DNA of 64,000 nt from Lithobates sylvaticus (GCA_028564925.1 CM053029.1:33851026-33915025); one strand, 5' to 3'. Positions 46,853 through 58,867 are shown, numbered from the stretch's first letter. Translations and numbers: made by a program. Notes: a model not told the origin generated them from the sequence alone.

Positions 46853-48522
46853 TTTTTTTTTTTGTTTCACAAAGGTTTTTATTGATTGAACAGCAGGAAC
46901 AAACAAATCAAAATACAATAGTAGAATGTTACAGTTGCTTATATGCGGTACAAAAGGTAGAAGTGACAAAATGGAATATAAACTGGTATATTAATGGTAG
47001 TAAATCGCATCACATTTATATTGCAAGGTATATATTCAATTGTAATCTAAACGTCTTCGTATAAAATGGACAAATGGTTATTACAATGTTTTTTCTGAAA
47101 TATGGGGAAGTTGGGGAAGTGGAAGGGGTAATGAAAAAAAAAGGGGGGGGGCAAGGTTGGATTGGACTAGCATTCATTCCTTATCTTTCTGAACCTTCTC
47201 TTAGGATTTGTACACCAAGATATAATTAATTTGTTATGCTATGGAAGTTTTGTAAGACTGAGTGTCTTTGTATTCTAGCCAATTAAACCATGTTGAGGTA
47301 AAGTTAGTTATTCTTTCCTGTGAGATGCTTATGAGTTCTTCTATGGATTCTATAGAATTGATTCTCCGGAACCACTCTTTTTTTTGATGGTACTGTGTTG
47401 GAGCGCCAATGGCAGGGGATACAGTGCTTTGCAGCATTTATCATAAACATTGCTAATGATTTTAAGTAACGTTTTTTGGGGATTGTGTTGTGGTGTAGCA
47501 GATATTGTGCTGGTTCGAATTTTAGGGTTTCTGAAGTTATTGATGTGACGGTTTCATGCACCATTTTCCCAAAATTTTGGATTAGTGGGCATGACCACCA
47601 AATGTGTATCATCGAGCCCTCCTCTTTGTTGCATCTCCAGCATCTATCTGAGGCCTGGGGATAGAATTTGTGCAAAAGATCGGGAGTTCTGTACCATCTG
47701 GAGATTATTTTAAAGCCACACTCTTGGGTGGCGACGTTCAGTGAACCTTTGTGTGTGTAGGTAAAGATGGTTTCCTATTTTTCGTCGGTTAAAGATAGAT
47801 TAAGGTCTTGATCCCATGCTTGGCATGACGCGGTGGAGAACCCCGAACTATCCGTAAAAAGTGAGTTATAAAGATTCGATATGTTATGTCTTTGTGGGCT
47901 TTTTTTTAGGCTTAGGTCTTCTAAAGTCGTGGGAGTTCTAGTCCAAAGATGGGCTGTTTCAGTTCTGGTCAAAAAGCTTCTTATTTGTAGGTAGTTCCAC
48001 TGTGAAATCAGTTTTGGCACTTTATCTTTATTTATTTCTTCCAAAGTCAGTAGTTTCTGTTTTTTGAAGAAATGTTTAGCAATGACTACCTTGTGTGGCC
48101 AGTGGTCTGTGAGAAATTTTACCTCATTACCTGGGGGGAAATCTGGGTTGCCTCTTAGAGGCGTGAGTGGGCTGATCCATGGTGATGGAATGTCTTTTTT
48201 GTAGGTATTGTGAAATATTTCTAAGGTAGGGCCTATGAGAGGATGGGATTTGATCTCTTTAGAATGGTGTGATGGATTTATTCATGGTAGGAGATTAATT
48301 TGATGAGTAAATTGTGTTTGTTCTAAAGTCACCCAGTCCTTTATTGGTTGGTGTATGTTCCAGTCAACTATACGCGTCAGGAGAGCTGCCTGGTGATATT
48401 TCTTTAAGTCTGGGAGTGCTATCCCTCCTTTATTTTTGGGTAAGTTTAGTCTCGTAAATTTAATTCTAGGGAGTTTGCTCCTCCAAATGAAGGTGGAGCA
48501 GGCTTTGCGGAAGGAGACGATC
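46853..48522 (-). mobile_element. 5'-truncated L1 copy 1
   Basis: A T run (A tail in its own sense) at 46853 is followed by 3' end sequence and ORF2 C-terminal coding on the minus strand. Short target duplication CTATTTC at 46846-46852 and 48523-48529. It inserted in the 21-bp repeat of hAT-B. Confidence 0.88.
47304..48044 (-). pseudogene. L1 ORF2 C-terminal remnant, copy 1
   Basis: Two open pieces (48044-47775 and 47675-47304) of the region after the reverse transcriptase. The second starts MHKFYPQASDRCWRCNKEEG and goes on to HIWWSCP, the CysCysHisCys zinc knuckle at the C-terminal end of L1 ORF2. Endonuclease and reverse transcriptase are lost through 5' truncation, and a frame break separates the two pieces. 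Confidence 0.85.
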
Positions 48523-48877
48523 CTATTTCAAGCGGATTCGAAAATATTTCGCGACCCGAATTTGAAAAAAAATATGAAATTGATTCTAACAGTCTGCAGA
48601 AGATCTGCAAAAAAAAAAAAGAAGTGAAATGGCTGTTAATAGTCTACAGGAGATCTGCTATTAAATTATATATTTTTTTCTATTCTGTTCTAATCTTTTC
48701 TATTTGAATTATACATTTTGGAAGATGGTTATTTACTTATATACATCTGTCACATAAAAAAAAAAGATGTGAAATGGCTGTCACGAATGTCGATCGCAAG
48801 GCAAGTACATATGCTGTATGTCATTGTCCACTTGCCACAACAACTGCCACAAGTGCCAAGACACCTGCCACGAGTGC

Positions 48878-48958
48878 CACGTGACCGGCCACGAGTGCCA
48901 TGTGACCGGCCACGAGTGCCACGTGACCGACCACAAGTGCCACGTGACCTGCCACGTG
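48878..48958 (+). promoter_or_regulatory. CACGTG E-box cluster 2
   Basis: CACGTG at 48878, 48920, 48941 and 48953, with a CATGTG variant at 48899 keeping the 21-bp spacing. It is the counterpart of cluster 1 with one more unit. Confidence 0.5.
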
Positions 48959-49333
48959 ACCAAGTTGTGGATTGTCCACTTGCCATGTCACCTGCCACAA
49001 GTTATGGGGTTCCTAGCACCAAGTGACCCCCAGATATGGGGGATATGTCAAGTACTTTTCTACAGCAGAGAATTACATTTTGTGACCCGAATTTGGGGCC
49101 ATGTATCTCGGGGCCACTTATAGCTAGAAACCCCAAATTTGGTATGCAAACACAGTAGAACTAGCACTAAAACATCCCCAAATTTGGGGTTTCTATCACC
49201 AAGTAACCCCGAGATACGTGGACCCAAAATCAGGTCGCAAAATATCTTCAAATCCGGTTGAAATAGTTTCAAATGCGGTTGAAATAATTTCAAATGCAGT
49301 TGAAATAATTTCGAATTATGTTGATACTATTTC

Positions 49334-51007
49334 TTTTTTTTTTTTGTTTCACAAAGGTTTTTATTGATTGAACAGCAGGAACAAACAAATCAAAATACAA
49401 TAGTAGAATGTTACAGTTGCTTATATGCGGTACAAAAGGTGTTTGTAGAAGTGACAAAATGGAATATAAACTGGTATATTAATGGTAGTAAATCGCATCA
49501 CATTTATATTGCAAGGTATACATTCAATTGTAATCTAAACGTCTTCGTATAAAATGGACAAATGGTTATTACAATGTTTTTTCTGAAATATGGGGAAGTT
49601 GGGGAAGTGGGAGGGTTAATGAAAAAAAAAGGGGGGGGGGGGGCAAGGTTGGATTGGACTAGCATTCATTCCTTATCTTTCTGAACCTTCTCTTAGGATT
49701 TGTACACCAAGATATAATTAATTTGTTATGCTATGGAAGTTTTGTAAGACTGAGTGTCTTTGTATTCTAGCCAATTAAACCATGTTGAGGTAAAGTTAGT
49801 TATTCTTTCCTGTGAGATGCTTATGAGTTCTTCTATGGATTCTATAGAATTGATTCTCCGGAACCACTCTTTTTTTTGATGGTACTGTGTTGGAGCGCCA
49901 ATGGCAGGGGATACAGTGCTTTGCAGCATTTATCATAAACATTGCTAATGATTTTAAGTAACGTTTTTTGGGGATTGTGTTGTGGTGTAGCAGATATTGT
50001 GCTGGTTCGAATTTTAGGGTTTCTGAAGTTATTGATGTGACGGTTTCATGCACCATTTTCCCAAAATTTTGGATTAGTGGGCATGACCACCAAATGTGTA
50101 TCATCGAGCCCTCCTCTTTGTTGCATCTCCAGCATCTATCTGAGGCCTGGGGATAGAATTTGTGCAAAAGATCGGGAGTTCTGTACCATCTGGAGATTAT
50201 TTTAAAGCCACACTCTTGGGTGGCGACGTTCAGTGAACCTTTGTGTGCGTAGGTAAAGATGGTTTCCTAGTTTTCGTCGGTTAAAGATAGATTAAGGTCT
50301 TGATCCCATGCTTGGCATGACGCGGTGGAGAACCCCGAACTATCCGTATAAAGTGAGTTATAAAGATTCGATATGTTATGTCTTTGTGGGCTTTTTTTTA
50401 GGCAAAGGTCTTCTAAAGTCGTGGGAGTTCTAGTCCAAAGATGGGCTGTTTCAGTTCTGGTCAAAAAGCTTCTTATTTGTAGGTAGTTCCACTGTGAAAT
50501 CAGTTTTGGCACTTTATCTTTATTTATTTCTTCCAAAGTCAGTAGTTTCTGGTTTTTGAAGAAATGTTTAGCAATGACTACCTTGTGTGGCCAGTGGTCT
50601 GTGAGAAATTTTACCTCATTACCTGGGGGGAAATCTGGGTTGCCTCTTAGAGGCGTGAGTGGGCTGATCCATGGTGATGGAATGTCTTTTTTGTAGGTAT
50701 TGCCCTCAAGGTAGGGCCTATGAGAGGATGGGATTTGATCTCTTTAGAATGGTGTGATGGATTTATTCATGGTAGGAGATTAATTTGATGAGTAAATTGT
50801 GTTTGTTCTAAAGCCACCCAGTCCTTTATTGGTTGGTGTATGTTCCAGTCAACTATACGCGTCAGGAGAGCTGTCTGGTGATATTTCTTTAAGTCTGGGA
50901 GTGCTATCCCTCCTTTATTTTTGGGTAAGTTTAGTCTCGTAAATTTAATTCTAGGGGGTTTGCTCCTCCAAATGAAGGTGGAGCAGGCTTTGCGAAAGGA
51001 GACGATC
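49334..51007 (-). mobile_element. 5'-truncated L1 copy 2
   Basis: Near-identical to 46853-48522, with the same truncation point and the same CTATTTC flanks (49327-49333, 51008-51014). It differs by a few substitutions and small indels, such as a short insert near 49440 and a shortened stretch near 50702. It arose by tandem duplication, not by a second insertion. Confidence 0.9.
49796..50536 (-). pseudogene. L1 ORF2 C-terminal remnant, copy 2
   Basis: Same two pieces as copy 1 (50536-50267 and 50167-49796). The zinc-knuckle piece is identical at the protein level; the upstream piece differs at a few residues. Confidence 0.85.
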
Positions 51008-51432
51008 CTATTTCAAGCGGATTCGAAAATATTTTGCGACCCGAATTTGAAAAAAAAAAATGAAATTGATTCTAACAGTCTGCAGAAGATCTGCAAAAAA
51101 AAAGAATGAAATGGCTGTTAATAGTCTACAGGAGATCTGCTATTAAATTATATATTTTTTTCTATTCTGTTCTAATCTTTTCTATTTGAATTATACATTT
51201 TGGAAGATGGTTATTTACTTATATACATCTGTCACATAAAAAAAAGATGTGAAATGGCTGTTAATAGTCTACAGGAGATCTGCTATTAAATTATATATTT
51301 TTTTCTATTCTGTTCTAATCTTTTCTATTTGAATTATACATTTTGGAAGATGGTTATTTACTTATATACATCTGTCACAAAAAAAAAGATGTGAAATGGC
51401 TGTCACGGATGTCGATCGCAAGGCAAGTACAT
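51008..51432 (+). repeat. hAT-B module remnants before the L2-like LINE
   Basis: Starts with TATTTCAAGCGGATTCG, then holds two short copies of the AT-rich palindrome piece (51110-51250 and 51255-51390). It ends in GCAAGGCAAGTACAT, where the L2-like LINE interrupts the module; the module resumes at 55231. Confidence 0.8.
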
Positions 51433-51638
51433 ATTATTATTATTATTATACAGGATTTATATAGCGCCAACAGTTTGCGCAGCGCTTAACAAAATAAAGG
51501 CAGACATTACATTACAATTTGGTACAAGAGGAATCAGAGGGCCCTGCTCGTTAGAGCTTACAATCTAAAAAGAAAGGGTCAATTGATACAAGAGGTAATA
51601 GCTGTGGGGGATGAGTTGATGGAGGAAGTAAAACAGTG

Positions 51639-54600
51639 TTAGTTAGAAGCAGGATAGGCTTCTTTAAAGAGAAAGGTTTTCAGGCATCGTCTAAAGATGG
51701 ATAGATTAGGGGACTGTCGGACAGATTGGGGTAGAGAGTTCCAAAGGATGGGAGAAGCTCTGCAGAAATCCTGGAGGCGAGCATGGGAGGAGGTGACAAG
51801 GGAGCTAGAGAGCAGGAGGTCTTGGGAGGACCGAAGAGAGCGGCTTGGTTGGTATTTTGGTACTAGGTCAGTGATGTAGCTGGGGGCAGAGTTATGGATG
51901 GCGTTGTAAACTATTGTTAGTACTTTGAATTTTATTCGTTGGGTGAGTGGAAGCCAGTGGAGGGATTTGCAGAGAGGGGTGGAGGACACTGAATGGTTGG
52001 TAAGGTGGATGAGTCTTGCAGCAGCATTCATTATGGACTGAAGGGGGGATAGTCTATGTAAAGGTAGTCCAATGAGGAGGGAGTTGCAGTAGTCGAGGCG
52101 AGAAATAACCAGGGAGTGAGTTAGAAGCTTGGTGGTGTCATTCGTTAAAAAGGGGCGTATTCTGGAAATGTTGCGGAGGCTAAGGCGGCATGATTTGGAC
52201 AGGGATTGTATGTGTGTCTGAAAGGACAGTTCAGGGTCTAGGATTACCCTAGCACCCTGGCATGTGGGGACGGACTGATAGATGTGCCATTGATCTTGAC
52301 TGAGAAGTTGGGGGAAGGGGCACGTGGGGGAGGATATATTAAGAGCTCAGTTTTAGACAGATTAAGTTTGGGGAAGTGGTTTGACATCCAGACTGATATG
52401 TCTGTTAGTAAATCAGTGATGCGTGAGGAGATTGATGGGGTGAGTTGAGGGGCAGAGAGATAGATTTGGGTGTCATCAGCATATAAATGGTAGTGGAAGC
52501 CATGTGAGGCTATCAGCGGACCCAGGGAGGAGGTGTAGATTGAGAATAGTAGAGGTCCAAGGACAGAACCTTGGGGGACCCCAACAGTAAGAGGAGTTGG
52601 AGAGGAGGAAGTGGAGTTGTAAGTGACACTGAAGGTGCGATGAGAAAGGTAAGATTCGAACCAATGGAGAGCACAGCTATGGAGACCAAGCAAATTTAGT
52701 TTTTTGAGGAGGAGGGGGTGGTCAACTGTATCAAAGGCAGCAGAAAGGTCTAAGAGTAAGAGTACAGAATAATGACCATTGGTTTTGGCTGTTAGTAAGT
52801 CATTCGTGAGTTTTAGGAGGGCAGTTTCTGTGGAGTGCTGAGGGCGAAATCCAGACTGAAGGGAATCCAGAAGGTTATTCTCAATTTGGTGGTCGCTCAG
52901 TCGGCTGTAGACTAAACGTTCAAGGAGTTTGGAGGCAAAAGGGAGTAGAGAGATGGGTCTTAGATTGTTAAGATTGGTTGGGTCTAGTGAGGCCTTTTTT
53001 GGTATGGGAGTGACTAGTGCATGTTTTAGAGGGTTGGGGAAGATGCCAGTAGAGAGGGAGAGGTTGAAGATATGAGTTAAAGAGTGTAGGATAGAGTCAG
53101 AGGGTGACCGTAGTATTTGAGAAGGAACAGGGTCCAGGGGGCAGGAGGTTAGGTGGGCATTAGAAAATTTTTTAGTGACTTCCTCTATAGTAGCTGGATT
53201 AAAGGAGGAGAGTATTGGTTGTGCAGGAGGACAAGGAATGTAAAGTGAGGGAGATATGTGTAGAGTAGAGAACTCGAGACAAATTGTCTCAATCTTATTT
53301 TTGAAGTGATTAGCAATCTCCTGGGCAGTGAGTAAGTTAGTGGGTGGAGGTAATGGAGGACGAAGTAGAGAAGTAAATGTAGAAAAGAGTTGACGGGGAC
53401 TGCGTGAGAGGGTGTTAATGAGAGTGGTAAAGTAGGTCTGTTTGGCAGTGCGCAGGCAGGAATGGTATTTTTGGAGTGCAGATTTATATTGGCTGAAATC
53501 TTGCTGTGACTTAGTCTTACGCCACAGACGCTCAAGAGCACGGCTCTGCTTTTTGAGGCTTCTGGTGTTGTCTGTCTGCCAGGGTTGTAGTGGCCGAGGC
53601 CTGATTCTGTGTGTAGTGAGGGGGGCCAAGGTATCCAGGGTGGATGACAATGAACTGTTGTATACAGAAGTGGCCAAGTTGGGGCAGGACAAGGATGAGA
53701 TTTTGTCGTAGAGACAATCAGTAGCAGAAAAAAGAAGAGAAGGGTTAAGATGGCAAAGGTTTCTACGGGTAATAGTTTGGTAGTTGGAAGGCAAGGAGGA
53801 GGCAGACAAGGAGAGAGTGAAACTAATAAGGTGGTGGTCAGAGAGAGGAAAAGGAATATTGGAGAGGTTGTGCGGAGTGCACAGGTAGGAGAATATGAGG
53901 TCAAGGCAGTTGCCAACAGAGTGAGTAGAAGCGCTTGTCCATTGTTTTAGGTCAAAAGAGGAGGTTAGGCTCAGCAGCTTAGAAGTAGCAGGAGTGTTAA
54001 GATTAACAGGGATGTTGAAGTCACCAAGAATGATTGTTGGAATTTCAGAAGAGAGAAAGTAGGGGAGCCAGGCAGAGAAGTCATCAAGGAAGTTTGATAC
54101 GGGTCCAGGGGGCCGATAGATCACAGCAATTCTCAATGAAACTGGAGAAAATTGACGAATACAGTGAGCTTCAAATGAGGAGAGGGACAGAGAGGGCGGT
54201 GGATGAAGAACCTGAAAAGTGCTTTGAGGGGATAGGAGGATTCCAACACCACCTCCTTTCCGTCCACTAGGCCTGGGGGAGTGAGTCTACAGAAGGCCAC
54301 TGTAGGAGAGAGCAGCAGGAGAAGGAAGGTCAGATTCTTGAATCCAGGTCTCAGTAATTGCAAGTAGGTTCAGGGAATTTGTGATGAATAGGTCATGGAC
54401 AGTGGTGAGTTTGTTACAAACAGAGCGGGCATTCCAAAGGGCACAAGAGAAGGGGAGGCTGGTTCTAGGCAGAAGAGGAATGGAAATGAGATTGTGTGGA
54501 TTGTGACTGCAATGAGAGGATGGGGGTTGCTGGGTATGTTGTCTGAAGGTAAAGGATGGCGGTCCAGGATTTGGGGAAATATCTCCAGAAATCAGGAGAA

Positions 54601-54838
54601 GCAGAAGGGTGAGAGAGATGATATGGGATTGCGACTTGTGTAGTGGGACACGTCCCAGTGTCCTGCAGGTTTTATTGGCATTTGGGTTCAGAGTTAGCAG
54701 GAGCTGATATGTGCAGTAATAAGGTGACGACAGGAGTGAGGGTGATATATATATGCTGTGGGGTGGAGAAGATGGGTGAAGGAGAGAGAATTTAAGGAGA
54801 GAGGATGCAACTGTGAGAAGGAAAAGTAGGGAGTGCAT
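51639..54838 (-). pseudogene. L2-like ORF (endonuclease-reverse transcriptase), broken by one stop and one frameshift
   Basis: About 1066 codons. Hydrophobic N-terminus, then SGDISPNPGP (residues 84-93), a 2A-like motif. The endonuclease follows: LWNARSVCNK, AITETW, IYRPPG, LGDFN, and LSDHHLISF. The reverse transcriptase has [56 protein letters not shown] and YADD (52472-52483). The C-terminal region has LHWLPLTQRIKFK and WNSLPQSVR. A TAG stop lies at 54289-54287. One base is missing from a G run near 52243 (VLG), which shifts the last ~200 codons into another frame (52031-51639 open). With so few breaks it is a fairly young copy. Confidence 0.92.
54560..54586 (-). other. 2A-like motif in the L2-like ORF
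   Basis: Codes for GDISPNPGP after a leucine-rich segment. The 2A consensus is D-V/I-E-x-N-P-G-P; here Ser replaces the Glu. In related LINEs such motifs make ribosomes skip a peptide bond and separate the N-terminal peptide. Activity here is uncertain. Confidence 0.6.
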
Positions 54839-55230
54839 GACAGAGTTGCAGGATTTGAGTTGAAGCCTGGATGGGAGATTAACAAGTTTAATAGAGAATC
54901 AGGTCACCTGTAGTCTGTTTAATGTTCTGCAGAAGTCTGTTGTGCTTTTTTGCTTTGTGCAGTCGCTGAAGTGCTGAGCCGAAGTGCAATACTTAATCCA
55001 ATATGAATACTTTATCCAAGATGATAGTTGCCAATGCAAACCCCTTGCTGTGCAAACCCCTAAAGAGGGCCTTAATTTATACTCAGTTTGGGTGGGGGTA
55101 TTGCCAATTAATTAGACAGGATTGCATAGGAGGAAACACTTGGCTAACAGAATGAACTTCTCACACTAAGGGCTGGCTGACTACAAGACACAGCAAGAGA
55201 GCAGAGAGGTCACAGTCATAAAGATAGGAA

Positions 55231-56030
55231 AATATGCTGTATGCTGTATGTCATTGTCCACTTGCCACAACAACTGCCACAAGGGCCAAGACACCTGCCA
55301 CGAGTGCCACGTGACCGGCCACGAGTGCCACGTGACCGACCAAAAGTGCCACGTGACCTGCCACGTGACCAAGTTGTGGATTGTCCACTTGCCATGTCAC
55401 CTGCCACAAGTAATGGGGTTCCTAGCACCAAGTGACCCCCAGATATGGGGGATATGTCAAGTACTTTTCTACAGCAGAGAATTACATTTTGTGACCCGAA
55501 TTTGGGGCCACGTATCTCGGGGCCACTTATAGCTAGAAACCCCAAATTTGGTATGCAAACACAGTAGAACTAGCACTAAAACATCCCCAAATTTGGGGTT
55601 TCTATCACCAAGTAACCCCGAGATACGTGGACCCAAAGTCGGGTCGCAAAATATCTTCGAATCCGGTTGAAATAGTTTCAAATGCGGTTGAAATAATTTC
55701 AAATGCAGTTGAAATAATTTCGAATCATGTTGATACTATTTCAAGCGGATTCGAAAATATTTTGCGATCTGACTTTGAAAAAAAAAATGAAATTGATTCT
55801 AACAGTCTGCAGGAGATCTGCAAAAAAAAAAGAAGTCAAATGGCTGTTAATAGTCTACTGGAGATCTGCTATTAAATTATATATTTTTTTCTATTCTGTT
55901 CTAATCTTTTCTATTTGAATTATACATTTTGGAAGATGGTTATTTACTTATATACATCTGTCACATAAAAAATGTTGATCGCAAGGCAAGTACATATGCT
56001 GTATGTCATTGTCCACTTGCCACAACACCT
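55231..56030 (+). repeat. hAT-B plus-oriented module
   Basis: Contains the CACGTG cluster, the hairpin between ACCCGAATTTGGGGCCACGT and ACGTGGACCCAAAGTCGGGT, the 21-bp GTTGAAATAATTTCAAATGC repeats, and an AT-rich piece, then the start of another module at about 55975. Confidence 0.85.
55308..55367 (+). promoter_or_regulatory. CACGTG E-box cluster 3
   Basis: Sites at 55308, 55329, 55350 and 55362, the same 21/21/12 spacing as cluster 1. Confidence 0.5.
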
Positions 56031-56039
56031 GCCACAAGT

Positions 56040-56460
56040 GCAAATAGAAAGAATATACAACCATTTTCTGAAAATTCTGAAATTCGAATTTCGAATAGAA
56101 TAAATTCGAATTTCAAATAGTATGAATTCTAATTTTTTAATTAATTAATTTTAACTTTGGATAGAAAAGATTATAATAAAATAGAAAATAGACTAGAAAA
56201 ACAATCGAACAGAATAGAATATATTATATGTTATTCTATTCTGTTCTATTGTTTTTCTAGTCTATTCTTTTATATTCTATTAAAATCTTTTCTATTAAAA
56301 TCAAAATCATTATATACTAAATTCGAATTTCGGAAGAGGGTTATATATATTTTTTTCCCGACATTCGAATTTCATATAGAATGAATTTGAATCGATAAGA
56401 TTAGAATAGAAATAGAGCATAGACTAGAAAAACAATAGAACAGAATAGAATATAGATACT
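56040..56460. repeat. AT-rich palindrome at the dyad of hAT-B
   Basis: GACTAGAAAAACAAT-cGAACAGAATAGA and its complement meet around ATATTATATG near 56225. Modules to the left are mainly plus-oriented and those to the right minus-oriented, so this is the symmetry centre of the element. Confidence 0.8.
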
Positions 56461-57137
56461 ATCTATTTCATTTAAAAAATTTTTTGCAGAATGCAGATTA
56501 CTATTTGTTCCCATAAGATCTCCTGCAGACTATTAGCATCTATTTAATTTTTTTTGCAGATCTCCTGCAGACTATTAGTATCTATTTCGTTTTCTCACCA
56601 GATCTCCTGCAGACTATTAGCATCTATTTCTTTTTTTAGCAGATCTCTTGTAGACTAACAGCCATTTCACTTCTTTTTTTTTGCAGATCTCCTGCAGACT
56701 GTTAGAATCAATTTCATTTTTTTTTTCAAAGTCGGGTCGCAAAATATTTTCAAATCCGCTTGAAATAGTATCAACATGATTCGAAATTACTTCAACCGCA
56801 TTTGAAACTATTTCAACCACATTTGAAACTATTTCAACCGGATTCAAAAATATTTTGCGACCCGAATTTTGGGTCCACGTATCTCGGGGTTACTTGGTGA
56901 TAGAAACCCCAAATTTTGAGAGGTTGTAGTGCTAGATCTACTGCGTTTACATACCAAATTTGGGGTTTCTAACTATAAGTGGCCCCGAGATACGTGGCCC
57001 CAAAGTCGGGTCACAAAATGTAATTCTCTGCTGTAGAAAAGTACTTGACATATCCCCCATATCTGGGGGTCACTTGGTGCTAGGAACCCCATAACTTGTG
57101 GCAGGTGACATGGCAAGTGGACAATCCACAACTTGGT

Positions 57138-57185
57138 CACGTGGCACTTGTGGTCGGTCACGTGGCACTCGTGGCCGGTCACGTG
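57138..57185 (-). promoter_or_regulatory. CACGTG E-box cluster 4
   Basis: Sites at 57138, 57159 and 57180, exactly 21 bp apart, in a minus-oriented module. Confidence 0.5.
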
Positions 57186-57751
57186 GCACTCGTGGCAGGT
57201 GTCTGGGCACTTGTGGCAGTTGTGGCAAGTGGACAATGACATACAGCATATGTACTTGCCTTGCGATCGACATCCGTGACAGCCATTTCACATCTTTTTT
57301 TTTGCAGATCTTCTGCAGACTGTTAGAATCAATTTCATTTTTTTTTCAAAGTCGGGTCGCAAAATATTTTCGAATCCACTTGAAATAGTATCAACATGAT
57401 TCGAAATTATTTCAACTGCATTTGAAATTATTTCAACCGCATTTGAAACTATTTCAACGGATTCGAAAATATTTTGCGACCCGACTTTGGGTCCACGTAT
57501 CTCGGGGTTACTTGGTGATAGAAGGTTGTAGTGCTAGTTCTACTGTGTTTGCATACCAAATTTGGGGTTTCTAGCTATAAGTGGCCCCGAGATACGTGGC
57601 CCCAAAGTTGGGTCACAAAATGTAATTCTCTGCTGTAGAAAAGTACTTGACATATCCCCCATATCTGGGGGTCACTTGGTGCTAGGAACCCCATAACTTG
57701 TGGCAGGTGACATGGCAAGTGGACAATCCACAACTTGGTCACATGGCAGGT

Positions 57752-57778
57752 CACGTGGCACTTGTGGTCGGTCACGTG
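57752..57778 (-). promoter_or_regulatory. CACGTG E-box cluster 5
   Basis: Sites at 57752 and 57773, 21 bp apart, with CACATG at 57740 as a decayed third site. Confidence 0.5.
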
Positions 57779-58867
57779 GCACTCGTGGCAGGTGTCTTGG
57801 CACTTGTGGCAGGTGTTGTGGCAAGTAGACAATGACATACAGCATATGTACTTGCCTTGCGATCGACATCCGTGACAGCCATTTCACATCTTTTTTTTAT
57901 GTGACAGATGTATATAAGTAAATAACCATCTTCCAAAATGTATAATTCAAATAGAAAAGATTAGAACAGAATAGAAAAAAAATATATAATTTAATAGCAG
58001 ATCTCCTGTAGACTATTAACAGCCATTTCACTTCTTTTTTTTTTGCAGATCTTCTGCAGACTGTTAGAATCAATTTCATTTTTTTTTTCAAAGTCGGGTC
58101 GCAAAATATTTTCAAATCCGCTTGAAATGGTATCAACATGATTTGAAATTATTTCAACTGCATTTGAAATTATGTCAACCGCATTTGAAACTATTTCAAG
58201 CGGATTCGAAAATATTTTGCGACCCGACTTTGGGTCCATGTATCTCGGGGTTACTTGGTGATAGAATTTGGAGAGGTTGTAGTGCTAGTTCTACTGTGTT
58301 TGCATACCAAATTTGGGGTTTCTAGCTATAAGTGGCCCTGAGATACATGGCCCCAAAGTCGGGTCACAAAATGTCAAGCACTTTTCTGCAGCAGAGAATG
58401 ACATTTTTCGACCCGACTTTGGGGGCCACATATCTCGGGGCCACTTGTAGCTAGAAACCCCAAATTTGGTATGCAAACACAGTAGAACTAGCAATACAAC
58501 ATATCCAAATGGGGTTTCTATCACTAAGTGACCCTGAGATATTTCGAATTTCGTCCGCGATTTTTCGATTCGAAAAAAATTCGGATTCGGTTAAATTCGC
58601 ATTGTAATTCGGATGCATCCGAACGTCCGAATAATGAAAAATTTGTCCGAATTTCGATTCGGAACATAACGAAATGCACATGTCTAGTTGGTTGTGGGGG
58701 TCTGCGGGCGGGGGGCTTATGGGAATCTGAAAGCCCCCTTTAACAAGGGGACCCCAGATCCCGGCCTCCCCCCCCCCCCTGTGTGAAATGGTAAGGGGGT
58801 ACAAAAGTAACCCTACCATTTCACCAAAAAGTGACAAAAATTTTAAAATGACAGGAGACGGTCTTTG

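Larger units (their letters stand above)
46243..51106 (+). repeat. Tandem duplication of ~2.4 kb carrying an L1 fragment
   Basis: 46243-48622 and 48623-51106 align from GTGAAATGGCTGTTAATAG onward. Both include the AT-rich palindrome piece, the CACGTG cluster, the CCCCGAGATACGTGG hairpin and an L1 insertion with the same ends. The second copy is about 100 bp longer because the first lacks part of the hairpin and 21-bp repeats. Sharing of one insertion shows that the L1 landed before the duplication. Confidence 0.9.
51433..55230 (-). mobile_element. L2-like LINE, nearly complete
   Basis: Minus orientation: leader 55230-54839, one long coding region 54838-51639, and a 3' end with GGCGCTATATAAATCCTG and an (AAT)n tail at 51433-51449. 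Simple-repeat tails are typical of L2/CR1-group elements. It splits the hAT-B module between AGTACAT (51432) and ATGCTGTATGTCATTG (55234 on). No long target duplication is evident. Two breaks were found in the coding region. Confidence 0.9.
56461..58560 (-). repeat. hAT-B minus-oriented modules (three copies)
   Basis: Copies at about 56640-57290, 57300-57895 and 58020-58540. The first two repeat the order 21-bp units, CCACGTATCTCGGGG hairpin, CACGTG cluster; the third has the 21-bp units and hairpin only. 56480-56640 holds short repeats of CAGATCTCCTGCAGACTATT. They mirror the plus-oriented modules on the left side. Confidence 0.85.
45029..58686. mobile_element. hAT-B, large foldback element, 13.7 kb with nested LINEs
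   Basis: Ends TAGACATGTGCA and TGCACATGTCTA, flanked by an exact 8-bp duplication GTTGGTTG (45021-45028, 58687-58694). The interior is made of repeated modules, mainly plus-oriented up to about 56030 and minus-oriented from about 56500, around a dyad near 56225. The modules carry GGTTGAAATAATTTC-type 21-bp repeats, hairpins with CCCCGAGATACGTGG, and CACGTG clusters. Two truncated L1 copies and an L2-like LINE are inserted. It has no transposase. Confidence 0.9.
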
